A DNA stretch of 64,000 nt from Gemmatimonadota bacterium (GCA_022822325.1 JAJEBW010000018.1:62001-126000); one strand, 5' to 3'; counted from the first letter of the stretch, positions 18,501 to 26,647 are shown. Notes: a model not told the origin generated them from the letters alone. Numbers and translations: made by a program.

Positions 18501-18704
18501 GGAGGTGTCGTTCAGCAACTCCTGCTTGGAACGGCCGCCGAGCGAGGGCTGCCCGTACAGCGCGTAGATCATCGCCTCCAGAATCGAGGACTTGCCCGCG
18601 CCGGTGTCGCCGACGATCGCGATTTGCGTGCGGTCGCCGAAGTCCACCACAACCTCGGAGCGGAAGGAACGCAGTCCCTCGACGGCGATTCGGAGCGGAC
18701 GCAT
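15546..18704 (-). CDS. sbcC: Exonuclease SbcC subunit (Rad50-like ATPase)
   Basis: A 1052-residue SMC-like ATPase that with SbcD processes hairpins and protein-blocked DNA ends. N-terminal Walker A is AIVGDTGAGKSSILEAMIYALYG; the middle is a long Ala/Arg/Glu-rich coiled coil interrupted near residue 460 by a zinc-hook CPGDDCPVC. The C-terminus has the ABC signature ASLSGGEQFIGSLSLALGM and the Walker B SLFLDEGFGSLD. Length is within the family range (about 1000-1050). It is 95 bp downstream of sbcD on the same strand. Confidence 0.95.
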   Translation of the reverse strand: MRPLRIAVEGLRSFRSEVVVDFGDRTQIAIVGDTGAGKSSILEAMIYALYGQPSLGGRSKQELLNDTSDVMRVVLRFRVSGQEWEVARVDRKAGTGLRTAVAQLVRYGPGGETIEKVEHVRPVNDRVQRLIGLDSDAFLRTVILPQGRFARLLVEDAPSARTEILRQVWRTRELEEAGVAAGRKLAEVRMLSVRLADEVARHPEDPRAHLEGLEAVRKEAGERSGALAALRDRAWQALEALRGCEAVTRAAEGVLDRVDPAAMDRLAERLAPVAREQRRIDAERKEMEAAEAELRRRLKSIPSDDRAGLQELARVLAALEAMPGEAERAAEAAAAMRGAGGALAKAEREATEAGRALGKAAARLEAHRELAAPLSESVELAKEERTKVEKWHERCEELRVRLGRARDELTNRRRELDAVAPKLDAARGAEVEARGEAERAEAELADAQRANAAAAAAQGLCPGDDCPVCERELPAGWAPPPDQGLEEACTQQSAARARLREARGTVASVEADDLAARRSVSDIQKRLDGVGSELTEALGRLRRAAGPGAFPATMQSEVASGSVDHDPPLPDRTRILSTTTQLLRDAESRLAEHNSTTERLRAAHTTATVAARTAEVTRQGAAAEVRRTRKAATERLEALRGRIQSLPPPFRPNLALPPDPVDLEAIDTAPVDRARYAATERQEILALREEKRRKLRDEIEKTGTRLARLEDTRRAAVEQPLRLILEELNTQRAAVAEAIREEAIRADFDEHITLPPTLYRPDPGLADNAIGQLRRAMNRSRELAADLRQRATLAAASARAEARRIAAALDPPADPSDLGDLFVAVDARATDARYAARNAERDRDAFAAIFDDLLELHRTASDAADLERALGDLDAALKPGAFLKWLTLRRSRALLIAASQVLTEITGGRYAFADPGAMDDQQWLVVDTQSGQARTPASLSGGEQFIGSLSLALGMVEMMARSGGRLESLFLDEGFGSLDRGNLDAAIEALAKVARRGRMVGVISHVGAVAEQIDDVLAVTRTPAGSRAVWMSSAERKDAALAGASALAGLLD

Positions 18705-18799
18705 CGGTCAGCCTCGCTCCCCGCTTCCCGCCCGTGGTCCACTGCGCAACGTTCGCGTCTCCTGGCGCATGGCCGGCGCGATGGCGCGGCTCGCGATCG

Positions 18800-20074
18800 T
18801 CATCGGTCCGCTCCCCCGCGCAACGCCCGCATCGCCCGCTCCGCCCGAATCGAGAGTTCGGTCACCCGGAAGTCCGGTCCTCCCTCGTCGCCCGCACCCC
18901 CCAGCGCCTCGCGAAAGAGCGCCAGGACGGTCTCCACCGGCGCCTTGGTCGCGCGCCCGGTCGCCGCAGTCTCGCGCCATTCGGCAAAGAGCTCGTCCAT
19001 GGGGGGCTCGCCGTCCTCCTCGTCGTCGCCGCCGCCGATCGGCTTCACCCGCCGGTTCCTGACGTCGTTGACCAGATTGAAGATGACGCACGCCGGCGCC
19101 CGCTCGGCCACCTGTTCGGCCAGATCGGGAATCGGGTCGTCGGACTTCACCGTCGCTTTCAGGAAATAGCCGCCCGCTTCGCCCTCCGCGGTCCGTTTTT
19201 CCCATTCGTCCAGCCTGGCTTCGAGCTTCTCCAGCGTCCCCTCGAAATCGACCAGCGGCCGCCCCGGGGGAAGTTCGCGCTTGCGCACCTGCACATCGTT
19301 GCCGACCTCCACGACGACCGCGTGTTTGCGCTCGCCCACCTCGCCGAAGTCGAGCGGAATCAGCGATCCCGAGTAGCGCCCGGAAACGTTGCCCGGCAAC
19401 CGCTGCGGCTTGTGAATGTGCCCGAAGGCGCAGTAGAGGGCGCGTTGGAGGCCGGTCGTGTGGGTGGCGTGGTCCCTGCCCACCGTGAAGCGTCGTTCCG
19501 AAGCGCCGGCCCTGGCCCCGTCCACATGCAGATGCGCCGCATGGAAGACGAATCCGTTGGGCCCCGCGGACTGCCGCGCCACCCTGATCACCTGGTCGTT
19601 CACCGACCGGATGCCGTCCGCGTAGTCGCCCTCGAAGCGCGCTGCGTCGCCGGTGGCGTAGTCGCTGATCGCGCCGGGAGGAATGAAGGGAACGCAGGCC
19701 AGCGCCGCCCGCAATCCCCCGCTCGCCGGAAACTCCAGAACGCGCGGCCGGGCGACGAACCAGAGCCGCCGGGGAGACGCGACGGACGCCATCCGGTCGA
19801 GCACATCGAAAAGCGCCACGGAATCGTGGTTGCCGCGAACGACGACGGTGGGCGCGATGGCCGCGAGCCGTTGCAGCGCGGTGACGCCGAGCTGCAGGGC
19901 GGGGTAGGGGGGGCGCGCGGCGTCGAAGAGGTCGCCCGCATGGACGATCAGATCGGGCCGCTCGGACCCGGCGATGGCGAGAAGGGCCCGGAGCGCGGTT
20001 TGGTGGTCCTCGGAGCGGTCGTGCCGGCCGAGCCTGGCGCCCAGGTGCCAGTCGGCGGTATGGAGGAGTTTCAT
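18800..20074 (-). CDS. sbcD: Exonuclease SbcD subunit (Mre11-like)
   Basis: A 424-residue metallophosphoesterase, the nuclease of the SbcCD complex. Motifs: MKLLHTADWHLGARL, LIVHAGDLFD, VVVRGNHDS, FHAAHLHVDG and CAFGHIHKPQ, which supply the Mn ligands. The start at 20074 is chosen because MKLLHTADWH is the canonical N-terminus; a second ATG at 20095 is in frame and sits in a duplicated TCATGGGTGGA (20071, 20092). The frame remains open upstream through dispersed element copy C (20112-20276). First gene of an sbcD-sbcC pair. Confidence 0.94.
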   Translation of the reverse strand: MKLLHTADWHLGARLGRHDRSEDHQTALRALLAIAGSERPDLIVHAGDLFDAARPPYPALQLGVTALQRLAAIAPTVVVRGNHDSVALFDVLDRMASVASPRRLWFVARPRVLEFPASGGLRAALACVPFIPPGAISDYATGDAARFEGDYADGIRSVNDQVIRVARQSAGPNGFVFHAAHLHVDGARAGASERRFTVGRDHATHTTGLQRALYCAFGHIHKPQRLPGNVSGRYSGSLIPLDFGEVGERKHAVVVEVGNDVQVRKRELPPGRPLVDFEGTLEKLEARLDEWEKRTAEGEAGGYFLKATVKSDDPIPDLAEQVAERAPACVIFNLVNDVRNRRVKPIGGGDDEEDGEPPMDELFAEWRETAATGRATKAPVETVLALFREALGGAGDEGGPDFRVTELSIRAERAMRALRGGADR

Positions 20075-20111
20075 GGGTGGACACAGTACGGTCATGGGTG
20101 GATCGGTACAA

Positions 20112-20276
20112 CAACAGGGGGGTGCGCGCGCGCCATGACCACGCGGGGGCCATCCGGGCCGGCCCGCGCAGGGGCCGGGAGCAGGCGCCGGGGCTCGGCG
20201 CGAGGCCGGAGGGTCGGGCCGGTCGTTCGGCGGCCTGCCTTGCGGCCCGCGGACGATCCATGGGCGCCCGGGGGGG
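20112..20276 (+). repeat. Dispersed GC-hairpin element, copy C (long form, left flank of NACHT module)
   Basis: Core: CAACAG then G-run, T, alternating GC (to 20134), spacer 20135-20154 (atgaccacgcgggggccatc), invariant 24-nt block 20155-20178. Unlike copies A, B and E, similarity to copy D extends about 100 bp further right, to the CCATGGGCGCCCGGGGG end at about 20276. A direct repeat of copy D, about 5.8 kb away, with the same spacer. Confidence 0.9.
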
Positions 20277-20332
20277 GGGGGAGACACTCGGTTGGGGATG
20301 GGTCCACGGCCTTGCAGCCACCTGGTCGCGCC

Positions 20333-20352
20333 ATTGAGTATTTTCACTCAAT
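20333..20352. promoter_or_regulatory. Perfect palindrome upstream of the AAA/DUF4143 ATPase gene
   Basis: ATTGAGT-attttc-ACTCAAT, a 7-bp perfect inverted repeat in an AT-rich patch 15 bp before the ATG at 20368. Its position suits an operator overlapping the promoter or transcript start; autoregulation is inferred. Confidence 0.6.
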
Positions 20353-20367
20353 GATTATCTTGGCTAC

Positions 20368-21669
20368 ATGCCTGCCTACCACCGCCCCCATGTCCAACGT
20401 CTGGTCACCCTCCTTGCGGAGGAACGGCGACGCCGATTGATCGCCATCACCGGCCCGCGCCAGACCGGCAAGACGACGATCGCCCGGCAAGCGCTCGCGG
20501 CACTCGCGTCATCCGGAATCGCCTGGCGATATGTGGCGGTGGACGCGCCTCCGCGCACGGGTCCGGAATTGCAGCCCGGCGACACCCATTCGTGGCCCGA
20601 GTTTGGGGGCCCATCGGGCACGGACGGCAGCACCTTTCGTGGTCAGCGCGATACGCGCTGGCTGGTTGGAATATGGGAACAGGCGCGTTACGCCGCCGAA
20701 CGCTCTCCCCGCGGAGCCGTCCTGGTGCTGGACGAGATCCAGGACATCCCCGACTGGTCCCGAACGGTGAAGGGGCTCTGGGACCAGGACCAGGCGACCG
20801 GTTGTCCACTCCGCGTCGTCGTCATGGGATCCGCGCCGCTCCAGTTGCTGGTCGGCCTGGGCGAGCGGTTGGTCGGCAGGTTTCTGCCCTTTCCCGTCAG
20901 GCACTGGTCCCTGGCGGAGATGGTGCGCGCATTCGATTGCAGCATGGACCAATACCTGTTCTTTGGCGGGTACCCGGCGGGAGCGGAACGGTGGGACGAC
21001 GAGGACGATTGGCGAAGCTACATCAAGGATGGAATCGTCCAACGCAACGTCGAGCGGGACATTCTCTCCCTGACCCGGGTGGACAAGCCCGCGCTCCTTT
21101 CCAGCCTGCTTGAACTGGGCTCCCTCTATTCAGGGCAGATCCTCTCCTACAACAAAATGGTGGGGCAACTCCAGGACGCCGGCAACACGACGACGCTGGC
21201 ACGCTACCTTGCGCTCCTGAGTGGCGCGGGATTGCTCGCAGGACTCGGCAAGTACAGTTCGAAAGCCCACCGTCGACGCGCTTCCAGCCCCAAGCTCAAC
21301 GTGCTCAATACGGCACTCATGACGGCTTCGTCAGGGTATACGTTCGAGGAAGCGAAGGCCGACCGCTCGTTCTGGGGCCGGATCGTTGAGAGCGCGGTGG
21401 GCGCCCATCTCCACAATACCCTCGCACCGGGAGCCAGACTCAGTTACTGGCGCTACAACGGTCTGGAAGTGGATTTCGTGCTCGCACGCGGGCCGCGTTT
21501 GACGGCGATCGAGGTGAAGACCGGTGTTTCGCCTGGCAGGTTGAGCGGATTGAAGGAATTTGGGAGTCGTTTCAAGCCCACCCGTTCGATGGTCGTGGGC
21601 ACCGGAGGCGTGGCGCTGCACGAGTTCCTTTCGGAGCCCGCCAGCTTCTGGCTGGAGAAGGAGGGATGA
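20368..21669 (+). CDS. AAA ATPase with C-terminal DUF4143 domain
   Basis: A 433-residue predicted ATPase. Walker A GPRQTGKTT is at residues 29-37, the Walker B VLVLDEIQDI has Asp122-Glu123, and a sensor-like VVVMGSAPLQLL follows. The C-terminal DUF4143 region ends in WRYNGLEVDFVL and AIEVKTG (Asp369, Glu382, Lys384), a PD-(D/E)XK-like arrangement. The family is widespread in mobile and accessory regions; its biochemical role is poorly defined. Its TGA overlaps the ATG of the NACHT gene (ATGA), so the two products are made together, which suggests they cooperate. A perfect palindrome lies just upstream. Codon use is less GC-biased than in flanking core genes, consistent with transfer. Confidence 0.88.
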   Translation: MPAYHRPHVQRLVTLLAEERRRRLIAITGPRQTGKTTIARQALAALASSGIAWRYVAVDAPPRTGPELQPGDTHSWPEFGGPSGTDGSTFRGQRDTRWLVGIWEQARYAAERSPRGAVLVLDEIQDIPDWSRTVKGLWDQDQATGCPLRVVVMGSAPLQLLVGLGERLVGRFLPFPVRHWSLAEMVRAFDCSMDQYLFFGGYPAGAERWDDEDDWRSYIKDGIVQRNVERDILSLTRVDKPALLSSLLELGSLYSGQILSYNKMVGQLQDAGNTTTLARYLALLSGAGLLAGLGKYSSKAHRRRASSPKLNVLNTALMTASSGYTFEEAKADRSFWGRIVESAVGAHLHNTLAPGARLSYWRYNGLEVDFVLARGPRLTAIEVKTGVSPGRLSGLKEFGSRFKPTRSMVVGTGGVALHEFLSEPASFWLEKEG

Positions 21670-24600
21670 CACCGCTTTGCGTGCCGCGGCGGGTTCACGA
21701 GGTGAGCCTTGATCCGGGCCCGTCCGCGGAACCCAACGCAGCCTCGTCCGCGGAGGCGAGTTGGTTGGCGGACTACCGCGACGCGCCGGCGTACGTGCTG
21801 CTCGGCGAGCCCGGAGCGGGCAAGACAACGGCGTTCGAGATGGAATGCGATGCCGATTCGGATGGCAACGAGCCGGTTGGCGTCAGGGACTTTGCGGAGA
21901 TGGAGGTAGGGAGCCATCCAGAGTGGCGAGGGAAGACTCTCTTTATCGACGGGCTCGACGAGATGCGAACGGCATCCGGCAACTGGCGTGGACCGCTTGA
22001 CTCGATCAGGAGACGTTTGGAGCGTCTCGGTCACCCGCGTTTTCGTCTCTCGTGCAGGGCTGGCGAGTGGTTGGGCGAGGACGATGCCGCTGCCCTCAAA
22101 CGGCTTGGCGCGTACCGTGAATTGGTCGTGCTCCGATTGGATCCCCTTAATGAAGACGAAATCCGCACTCTTCTGAAACACCGCGTTGGGCCAGCTCGGG
22201 CCAGCGAGCTCATCAATTACGCGCGCGAGCATGGCCTATACGGGGTTCTTCAGCACCCGCTCAATGTCGAGTTGCTGTTGGAGGTCGGAATGGACACCGA
22301 CCGGATCTCCGGGAGCCGGGGCTTGTTCGAATCGGCCTGCATGTCGATGACCCGGGAGCGGAATCCAGCGCACCGCGCCGCAACGCGGGGGGCGTCTCGT
22401 CCCTCCGGGGCGTCGTTGCTGAGTGCGAGCGGCCGCATCTGTGCCCTGAGCCTCCTGACCGATACTCTCGGATGGGCGGTTGATCCGGCTGAAGCGACCC
22501 TTGGTTATCCGTCGATTCGCGAAATCGGGAATGCGGATTCCGGTGTAGCCGTCGAGGAGTTGGACGGCGCGCTCCGTACCCGGCTTTTCAGGCTTGCCGC
22601 GTCCTGCCGTTTCGAACCGATTCATCGACAGGTCGCAGAGTTTCTCGGGGGCCGGTTCCTGGGCGGGCTGGTGGAAAGCCGCGTGGTCTCGGCCCTCCGG
22701 ATGCGCGCGCTCATGGCGGGCGGCGACGGCGCACCCGCGCCATCGCTGCGTGGTCTCGCGGCGTGGATCGCGGTCCATAGCCCAAGATCTCGCCCTTCCC
22801 TGATCCGTGACGATCCGCTTGGCGTGGCCAGCTACGGCGATCCTTCGGAGTTCCCTCTACAGGATCAGCGGCAGCTGGTGTCCAACCTTCGCGACCGCGC
22901 CCACCAGATCGACATCTGGGAGTGGCCGACGGCCGCCCTTCCATCGCTGGCCACGCCCGGAGCCCTTCCGATCGTGCGGGAACTGGTCTCCTGCCCGGAG
23001 CGTGACGACGCCACGCAATCACTCGCGTATCTGGCGATGCGCGCCATCGCTCAGACGGACGGTTCGGTCATTCCGCGATATCTTCGGACTCCATTGCTGG
23101 GCGTGGTACGTGACACGCGCTGGTGGCCTGGTACACGGGCCGCCGCCCTGAAGGCGTGGATCGCGAGCGATTCGGCTGAAAGACGCCACGTCGACGAAGC
23201 CCTGAAGCTCCTGAAGGAGATCGCGGACGACGTATTGGATGACCCGAGGGGAAGCCTGACCGGGCTGCTGCTCGGCCTATTGTATCCAGAGCACGTCACG
23301 CCAGATGAGCTCTGGGATTATGCGCAGCCGGTCGCACCCAATCCCATCGGCAGCGGACACTCGGAGTTCTGGCTGTACGAGCTTCCGCGACGTTCCGAAG
23401 AAGGGGGCCTGCTGGCGGAGGTTCTCGACAGCCTGTGCCAATGGCTGGACGGTCGGCCGCGTGGCATTGACGACCACTGCACTCGCGACGGGATTGCGAA
23501 GATGTTCGCTCGCGCCCTGGAACGGCACGGTGACGACATCGAAACCGGGCGGTTGTACACCTGGCTCAGGGTGGCCCTGCCCTGGATGTCGAACAAGAGC
23601 GATCTCGAACTGTCAAGTCTGGTTCGGCGTCGTCTTGGTGTGGACACGCCGGATGAGGACATCAGGGCGAAGACCGCCGCCTGGCTCAGAGAACGGCCAT
23701 CGACCCAGAAGGCGCTGATGCTGGAAATCGTTCGCCGCCTGGACGACGATGAAATCACCGTGCCGGCGGACCCTGTCTCGCCCACAGGCTCGCTGACCCT
23801 GGACGATGTACTCGCCGGTGCCCCAACCGCCGACTTCGCGCCCTGGTTCCTGGAACTAGCCGTATCGCTGTCGGAATCCCGTCCGTGGCTCGCGTGCCAC
23901 ATGTTGCGCCGGACCGGCATTGGTGCACGCACGTTGGCGGAACTCCTCGACGCTCGCCGCAACCCGTGGGAGAAGAAAGCGGACTCCGCTGCTCCAGAGG
24001 CCCCGCCGAAGGCCAACAGCCTCACCCTTGACGAGGTCCGCGCTCGAGTTTCCGGGCACCCACCGCTCGAAGAATGCCTTGAATCGCTGTTGGCGCCGGT
24101 CCCGCGGCCGAACCCGGGGCATCCCCTTGTCCTGAAGCGGGAGCGCCAGCGGCAGGAATGGATCGAATGGGTGCGGGAGCAGGCCGGCGCGCTGCGGTGC
24201 GGTGAAGGTCCGCCAAGGACGTACCAGGATGTGGCGAGTGCCTATCTGGCAGTCAACAAGTCGGTGCGCGGCGACGCTCCCGAGGAGCGAGTCCGCAGTC
24301 TCTTCCTTGGCGACGAGGAGTTGTCGCGCGTCGCGCTGGACGGCCTCCGGCGGGTGGCTCGTCGCACCGATCTCCCAACTCTGGACGATCTGGTCCGGCT
24401 CGACGAGGAAGGGAAAGTCTCCTATTTCGTCCTTCCGCTGCTAGCTGCCCTTGAGGAAGAAGAACGGATGGCCAACGCGGACCGCGCGCGCCTGGAGGGA
24501 GACGCGTTGCAACGTGCGCTCGGCTCTCTTCTGCTGGCCAGGGACAGGGACTACGACGCGACCCATCCGGCATGGTATGCACGGGCGCTAGGATCCAGTC

Positions 24601-25907
24601 CCGAAGCAGTAGCCGACGCGTTCGTCAGGGTGTACCGGTCGCGCATCCGCCGGTCCTCGGACGTGGACGGGCATTTGCGTGCCTTGACTCGTGCCGAATC
24701 GCATGCGGAAGTGGCTCGGTCGGCTCTGCCGCGACTGTTGAGGTCGTTTCCCGCCAAGGCGACGGTCGACCAGGTTTTCTTTCTGAACCATCTGATTCCG
24801 GCGGCTTTGGAGCATGTAGACCGGGACGAGTTGGCGTCGATCGTTCATCGGAAGCTCGAACTGGTCAGCCTGCGAATCGGGCACCGCGTACGATGGTTGG
24901 TCACCGGAATGTTGCTTGGCGAACCGCAGGCAGAGGAACGGCTAGACCACTTCCTTTCCGACGGTTCGGACGCCCGCGTGCGCGAGTTCGCGGACTTTCT
25001 CAAGGTGCGCAAGGTTGCGGAGCGAATCAGATCGCTACCGGTCCGGTCGTTGGCGATGATTGTCAGGAGGCTCGGCGGATACTTCGCTCCAGCTCTTGGC
25101 GGAGTTCCGGGCCACATGTCTCAAGAGATGGACGAAGCGCTTCAAACCGACGGCCTGATCCGCACGGCTCTGGACGCTCTTTCGTTCCACCCCACCCCGG
25201 AGGCCACCCAACTCATCAAGTCCCTGCTTGATGATGAGGATCTTGCCAAGTGGCGGGAGCCGGTCACCGAGGCGCTCGACGCCCAAAGGGTCGTCCGGCT
25301 GGACGCGGAATTCGAGCCGCCGACGATCCGGGATGTAGTGAGCGTTCTGAAGGGGGACAGGCCGGCTGGCGCAGCGGATCTCGCCGCGCTGACGGTGGAC
25401 AGAATCCTGGAGATCGGCGAGCGGGTGCGGGACGTTGATGCCGATCTGTGGCGGCACTTCTGGAACGAGGGAAAACACGGAAAGGATGAGAAACCCAAGA
25501 TCGAACCCTCCTGCCAGCAGGCGCTCCTTGCCGCATTGCGCGCTGAACTTCCAGAACGCGTGCGGTTGGATTCGGAGGCAAGGTACGCGGGCGGCGGACG
25601 CGCCGACTTGCGGGTCTCCTTCCGTGACTTCGCCGTGCCGGTCGAGACGAAGATGAGCTCGAGCCGCGACTTGTGGACAGGCGTTGCCGATCAGTTGATC
25701 CCCCGATATACCCGCGACCCGAGATCGGGCGGCTACGGCATCTACGTCGTGTTCTGGCACGGCCCGAAACATGCGAAACGCCCAACCCCGACGGGAAGGC
25801 CGCCGCCAACGCCGGACGAGCTAAAGGATCGCCTGACTCGACAATTGACGACCGAAGCTCAACGGCAAAAAGTCTCGGTGATCGTTCTGGACGTAAGCCC
25901 GCCATGA
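21666..25907 (+). CDS. NACHT-type NTPase with C-terminal PD-(D/E)XK nuclease-like domain
   Basis: A 1413-residue STAND-like protein. After a short N-terminus, Walker A GEPGAGKTT is at residues 47-55 and the Walker B TLFIDGLDEM at 91-100 has the NACHT-type D-G-x-D-E. A winged-helix-like and long helical-repeat region (about 200-1250) follows, as in STAND sensors. Near the end Glu1304 (SEARY), Asp1314 (GRADLRV) and Glu1327-Thr-Lys1329 (VPVETKM), followed by LWTGVADQLIPRY, match the restriction-endonuclease fold. Bacterial NACHT and Avs proteins are known antiphage sensors; a defence role here is inferred. In Avs proteins the effector is N-terminal, whereas here the nuclease-like part is C-terminal. 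Coupled by ATGA to the ATPase; dispersed copy D starts 28 bp after its stop. Confidence 0.85.
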   Translation: MTPLCVPRRVHEVSLDPGPSAEPNAASSAEASWLADYRDAPAYVLLGEPGAGKTTAFEMECDADSDGNEPVGVRDFAEMEVGSHPEWRGKTLFIDGLDEMRTASGNWRGPLDSIRRRLERLGHPRFRLSCRAGEWLGEDDAAALKRLGAYRELVVLRLDPLNEDEIRTLLKHRVGPARASELINYAREHGLYGVLQHPLNVELLLEVGMDTDRISGSRGLFESACMSMTRERNPAHRAATRGASRPSGASLLSASGRICALSLLTDTLGWAVDPAEATLGYPSIREIGNADSGVAVEELDGALRTRLFRLAASCRFEPIHRQVAEFLGGRFLGGLVESRVVSALRMRALMAGGDGAPAPSLRGLAAWIAVHSPRSRPSLIRDDPLGVASYGDPSEFPLQDQRQLVSNLRDRAHQIDIWEWPTAALPSLATPGALPIVRELVSCPERDDATQSLAYLAMRAIAQTDGSVIPRYLRTPLLGVVRDTRWWPGTRAAALKAWIASDSAERRHVDEALKLLKEIADDVLDDPRGSLTGLLLGLLYPEHVTPDELWDYAQPVAPNPIGSGHSEFWLYELPRRSEEGGLLAEVLDSLCQWLDGRPRGIDDHCTRDGIAKMFARALERHGDDIETGRLYTWLRVALPWMSNKSDLELSSLVRRRLGVDTPDEDIRAKTAAWLRERPSTQKALMLEIVRRLDDDEITVPADPVSPTGSLTLDDVLAGAPTADFAPWFLELAVSLSESRPWLACHMLRRTGIGARTLAELLDARRNPWEKKADSAAPEAPPKANSLTLDEVRARVSGHPPLEECLESLLAPVPRPNPGHPLVLKRERQRQEWIEWVREQAGALRCGEGPPRTYQDVASAYLAVNKSVRGDAPEERVRSLFLGDEELSRVALDGLRRVARRTDLPTLDDLVRLDEEGKVSYFVLPLLAALEEEERMANADRARLEGDALQRALGSLLLARDRDYDATHPAWYARALGSSPEAVADAFVRVYRSRIRRSSDVDGHLRALTRAESHAEVARSALPRLLRSFPAKATVDQVFFLNHLIPAALEHVDRDELASIVHRKLELVSLRIGHRVRWLVTGMLLGEPQAEERLDHFLSDGSDARVREFADFLKVRKVAERIRSLPVRSLAMIVRRLGGYFAPALGGVPGHMSQEMDEALQTDGLIRTALDALSFHPTPEATQLIKSLLDDEDLAKWREPVTEALDAQRVVRLDAEFEPPTIRDVVSVLKGDRPAGAADLAALTVDRILEIGERVRDVDADLWRHFWNEGKHGKDEKPKIEPSCQQALLAALRAELPERVRLDSEARYAGGGRADLRVSFRDFAVPVETKMSSSRDLWTGVADQLIPRYTRDPRSGGYGIYVVFWHGPKHAKRPTPTGRPPPTPDELKDRLTRQLTTEAQRQKVSVIVLDVSPP

Positions 25908-25935
25908 ACGGTGTGCGAGGCGCTCGTACGATCAT

Positions 25936-26099
25936 CAACAGGGGGGTTGCGCGCGCGCCATGACCACGCGGGGGCCATCCGGGCCGGCCCGCGCAGGGGC
26001 CGGGGTCGAAGCCTGGGGCTCGGCGCGAAGCAGGAGGGTCGGGCCGGTAGTTCGGCGGTCTGCCTCGCCGCCCGCGGACGATCCATGGGCGCCCGGGGG
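25936..26099 (+). repeat. Dispersed GC-hairpin element, copy D (long form, right flank of NACHT module)
   Basis: Direct repeat of copy C: same CAACAG start, an extra T after the G-run, the same 20-nt spacer (25960-25979), the invariant block 25980-26003, and the same right-hand extension ending CCATGGGCGCCCGGGGG, with scattered substitutions between about 26004 and 26070. Confidence 0.9.
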
Positions 26100-26130
26100 A
26101 ATGACCCATCTCATAGGTTGAATTCGTTGT

Positions 26131-26173
26131 CATTCATGAAAATCCGCAATCAGACCTCTGATTTTCATGAATG
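26131..26173. repeat. Perfect 14-bp inverted repeat, orphan operator or hairpin
   Basis: CATTCATGAAAATC (26131-26144) is matched exactly by GATTTTCATGAATG (26160-26173), with an inner AATCAG-acct-CTGATT pair. It is AT-rich within GC-rich DNA and lies 31 bp after copy D, as the 20333 palindrome follows copy C. The next gene starts 200 bp away; bases 26174-26377 hold no gene I recognise. It may be the operator of a deleted gene. Confidence 0.8.
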
Positions 26174-26377
26174 GCGTCATGCGGACGGGCAAAGCGAGTG
26201 TGGATCCCCCCACGGAAGCCCCCGGCGCGCAGCCTGCGCCGCAGCCGGAGGCCCGGATCCGGCGATTTGCGGCGAGAAGGGGGAAAGCACTACTATACTT
26301 TGCTACCGGAGACTCCCTTCGCGTTTGCAGGAGTCGGCCACCCACCCGTTTGACCGAAAGACAGGAGAGCCTCCGAC

Positions 26378-26647
26378 ATGACCAGCTCGTTGCTCGTTGA
26401 GGAGCGAAGGTTTCTGCGGGAGAACCAGGCCGCGCTTCGCAGGAAGCACCCCGGCAAGTACCTGCTCGTCAAGGGGACCGCCGTGCACGGCGCCTACGAG
26501 ACTCGGGACGAAGCCATCACAGCGGGGGTCCGAATGTTCCCGGAACCTGGCGCGGCCTTCCTGGTTCGCTCAGTGGAGGATGTGGACGATCCCGTGGTCA
26601 GCAACCCCGCGCTGTCGATAGGAGTTCCATTCACATGCCCCACATGA
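26378..26647 (+). CDS. Small DUF5678-like protein
   Basis: An 89-residue protein. The segment HPGKYLLVKGTAVHGAYETR then DEAITAGVRMF resembles DUF5678, a small alpha/beta domain (pattern G-K-Y-v-x-v-x-x-g-x-V-x-G, then a helix). The function of the family is unknown to me. An AGGAG-type site about ten bases upstream supports the ATG at 26378. It overlaps the next gene by 13 bp and is probably co-expressed with it. Confidence 0.65.
   Translation: MTSSLLVEERRFLRENQAALRRKHPGKYLLVKGTAVHGAYETRDEAITAGVRMFPEPGAAFLVRSVEDVDDPVVSNPALSIGVPFTCPT

Noticed and set aside
15546-18704. Long open frames antisense to sbcC, carB, the TonB receptor and others
   Set aside because: High GC keeps antisense frames open; they lack homology-like patterns, starts and ribosome sites.
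20071-20102. Duplicated TCATGGGTGGA at the sbcD start as an operator
   Set aside because: Most simply a short duplication giving two possible start codons.
26267-26299. TTGCGG ... TATACT as a sigma-70 promoter for the DUF5678-like gene
   Set aside because: The spacing (21 bp) is too long; only the -10-like hexamer is suggestive.
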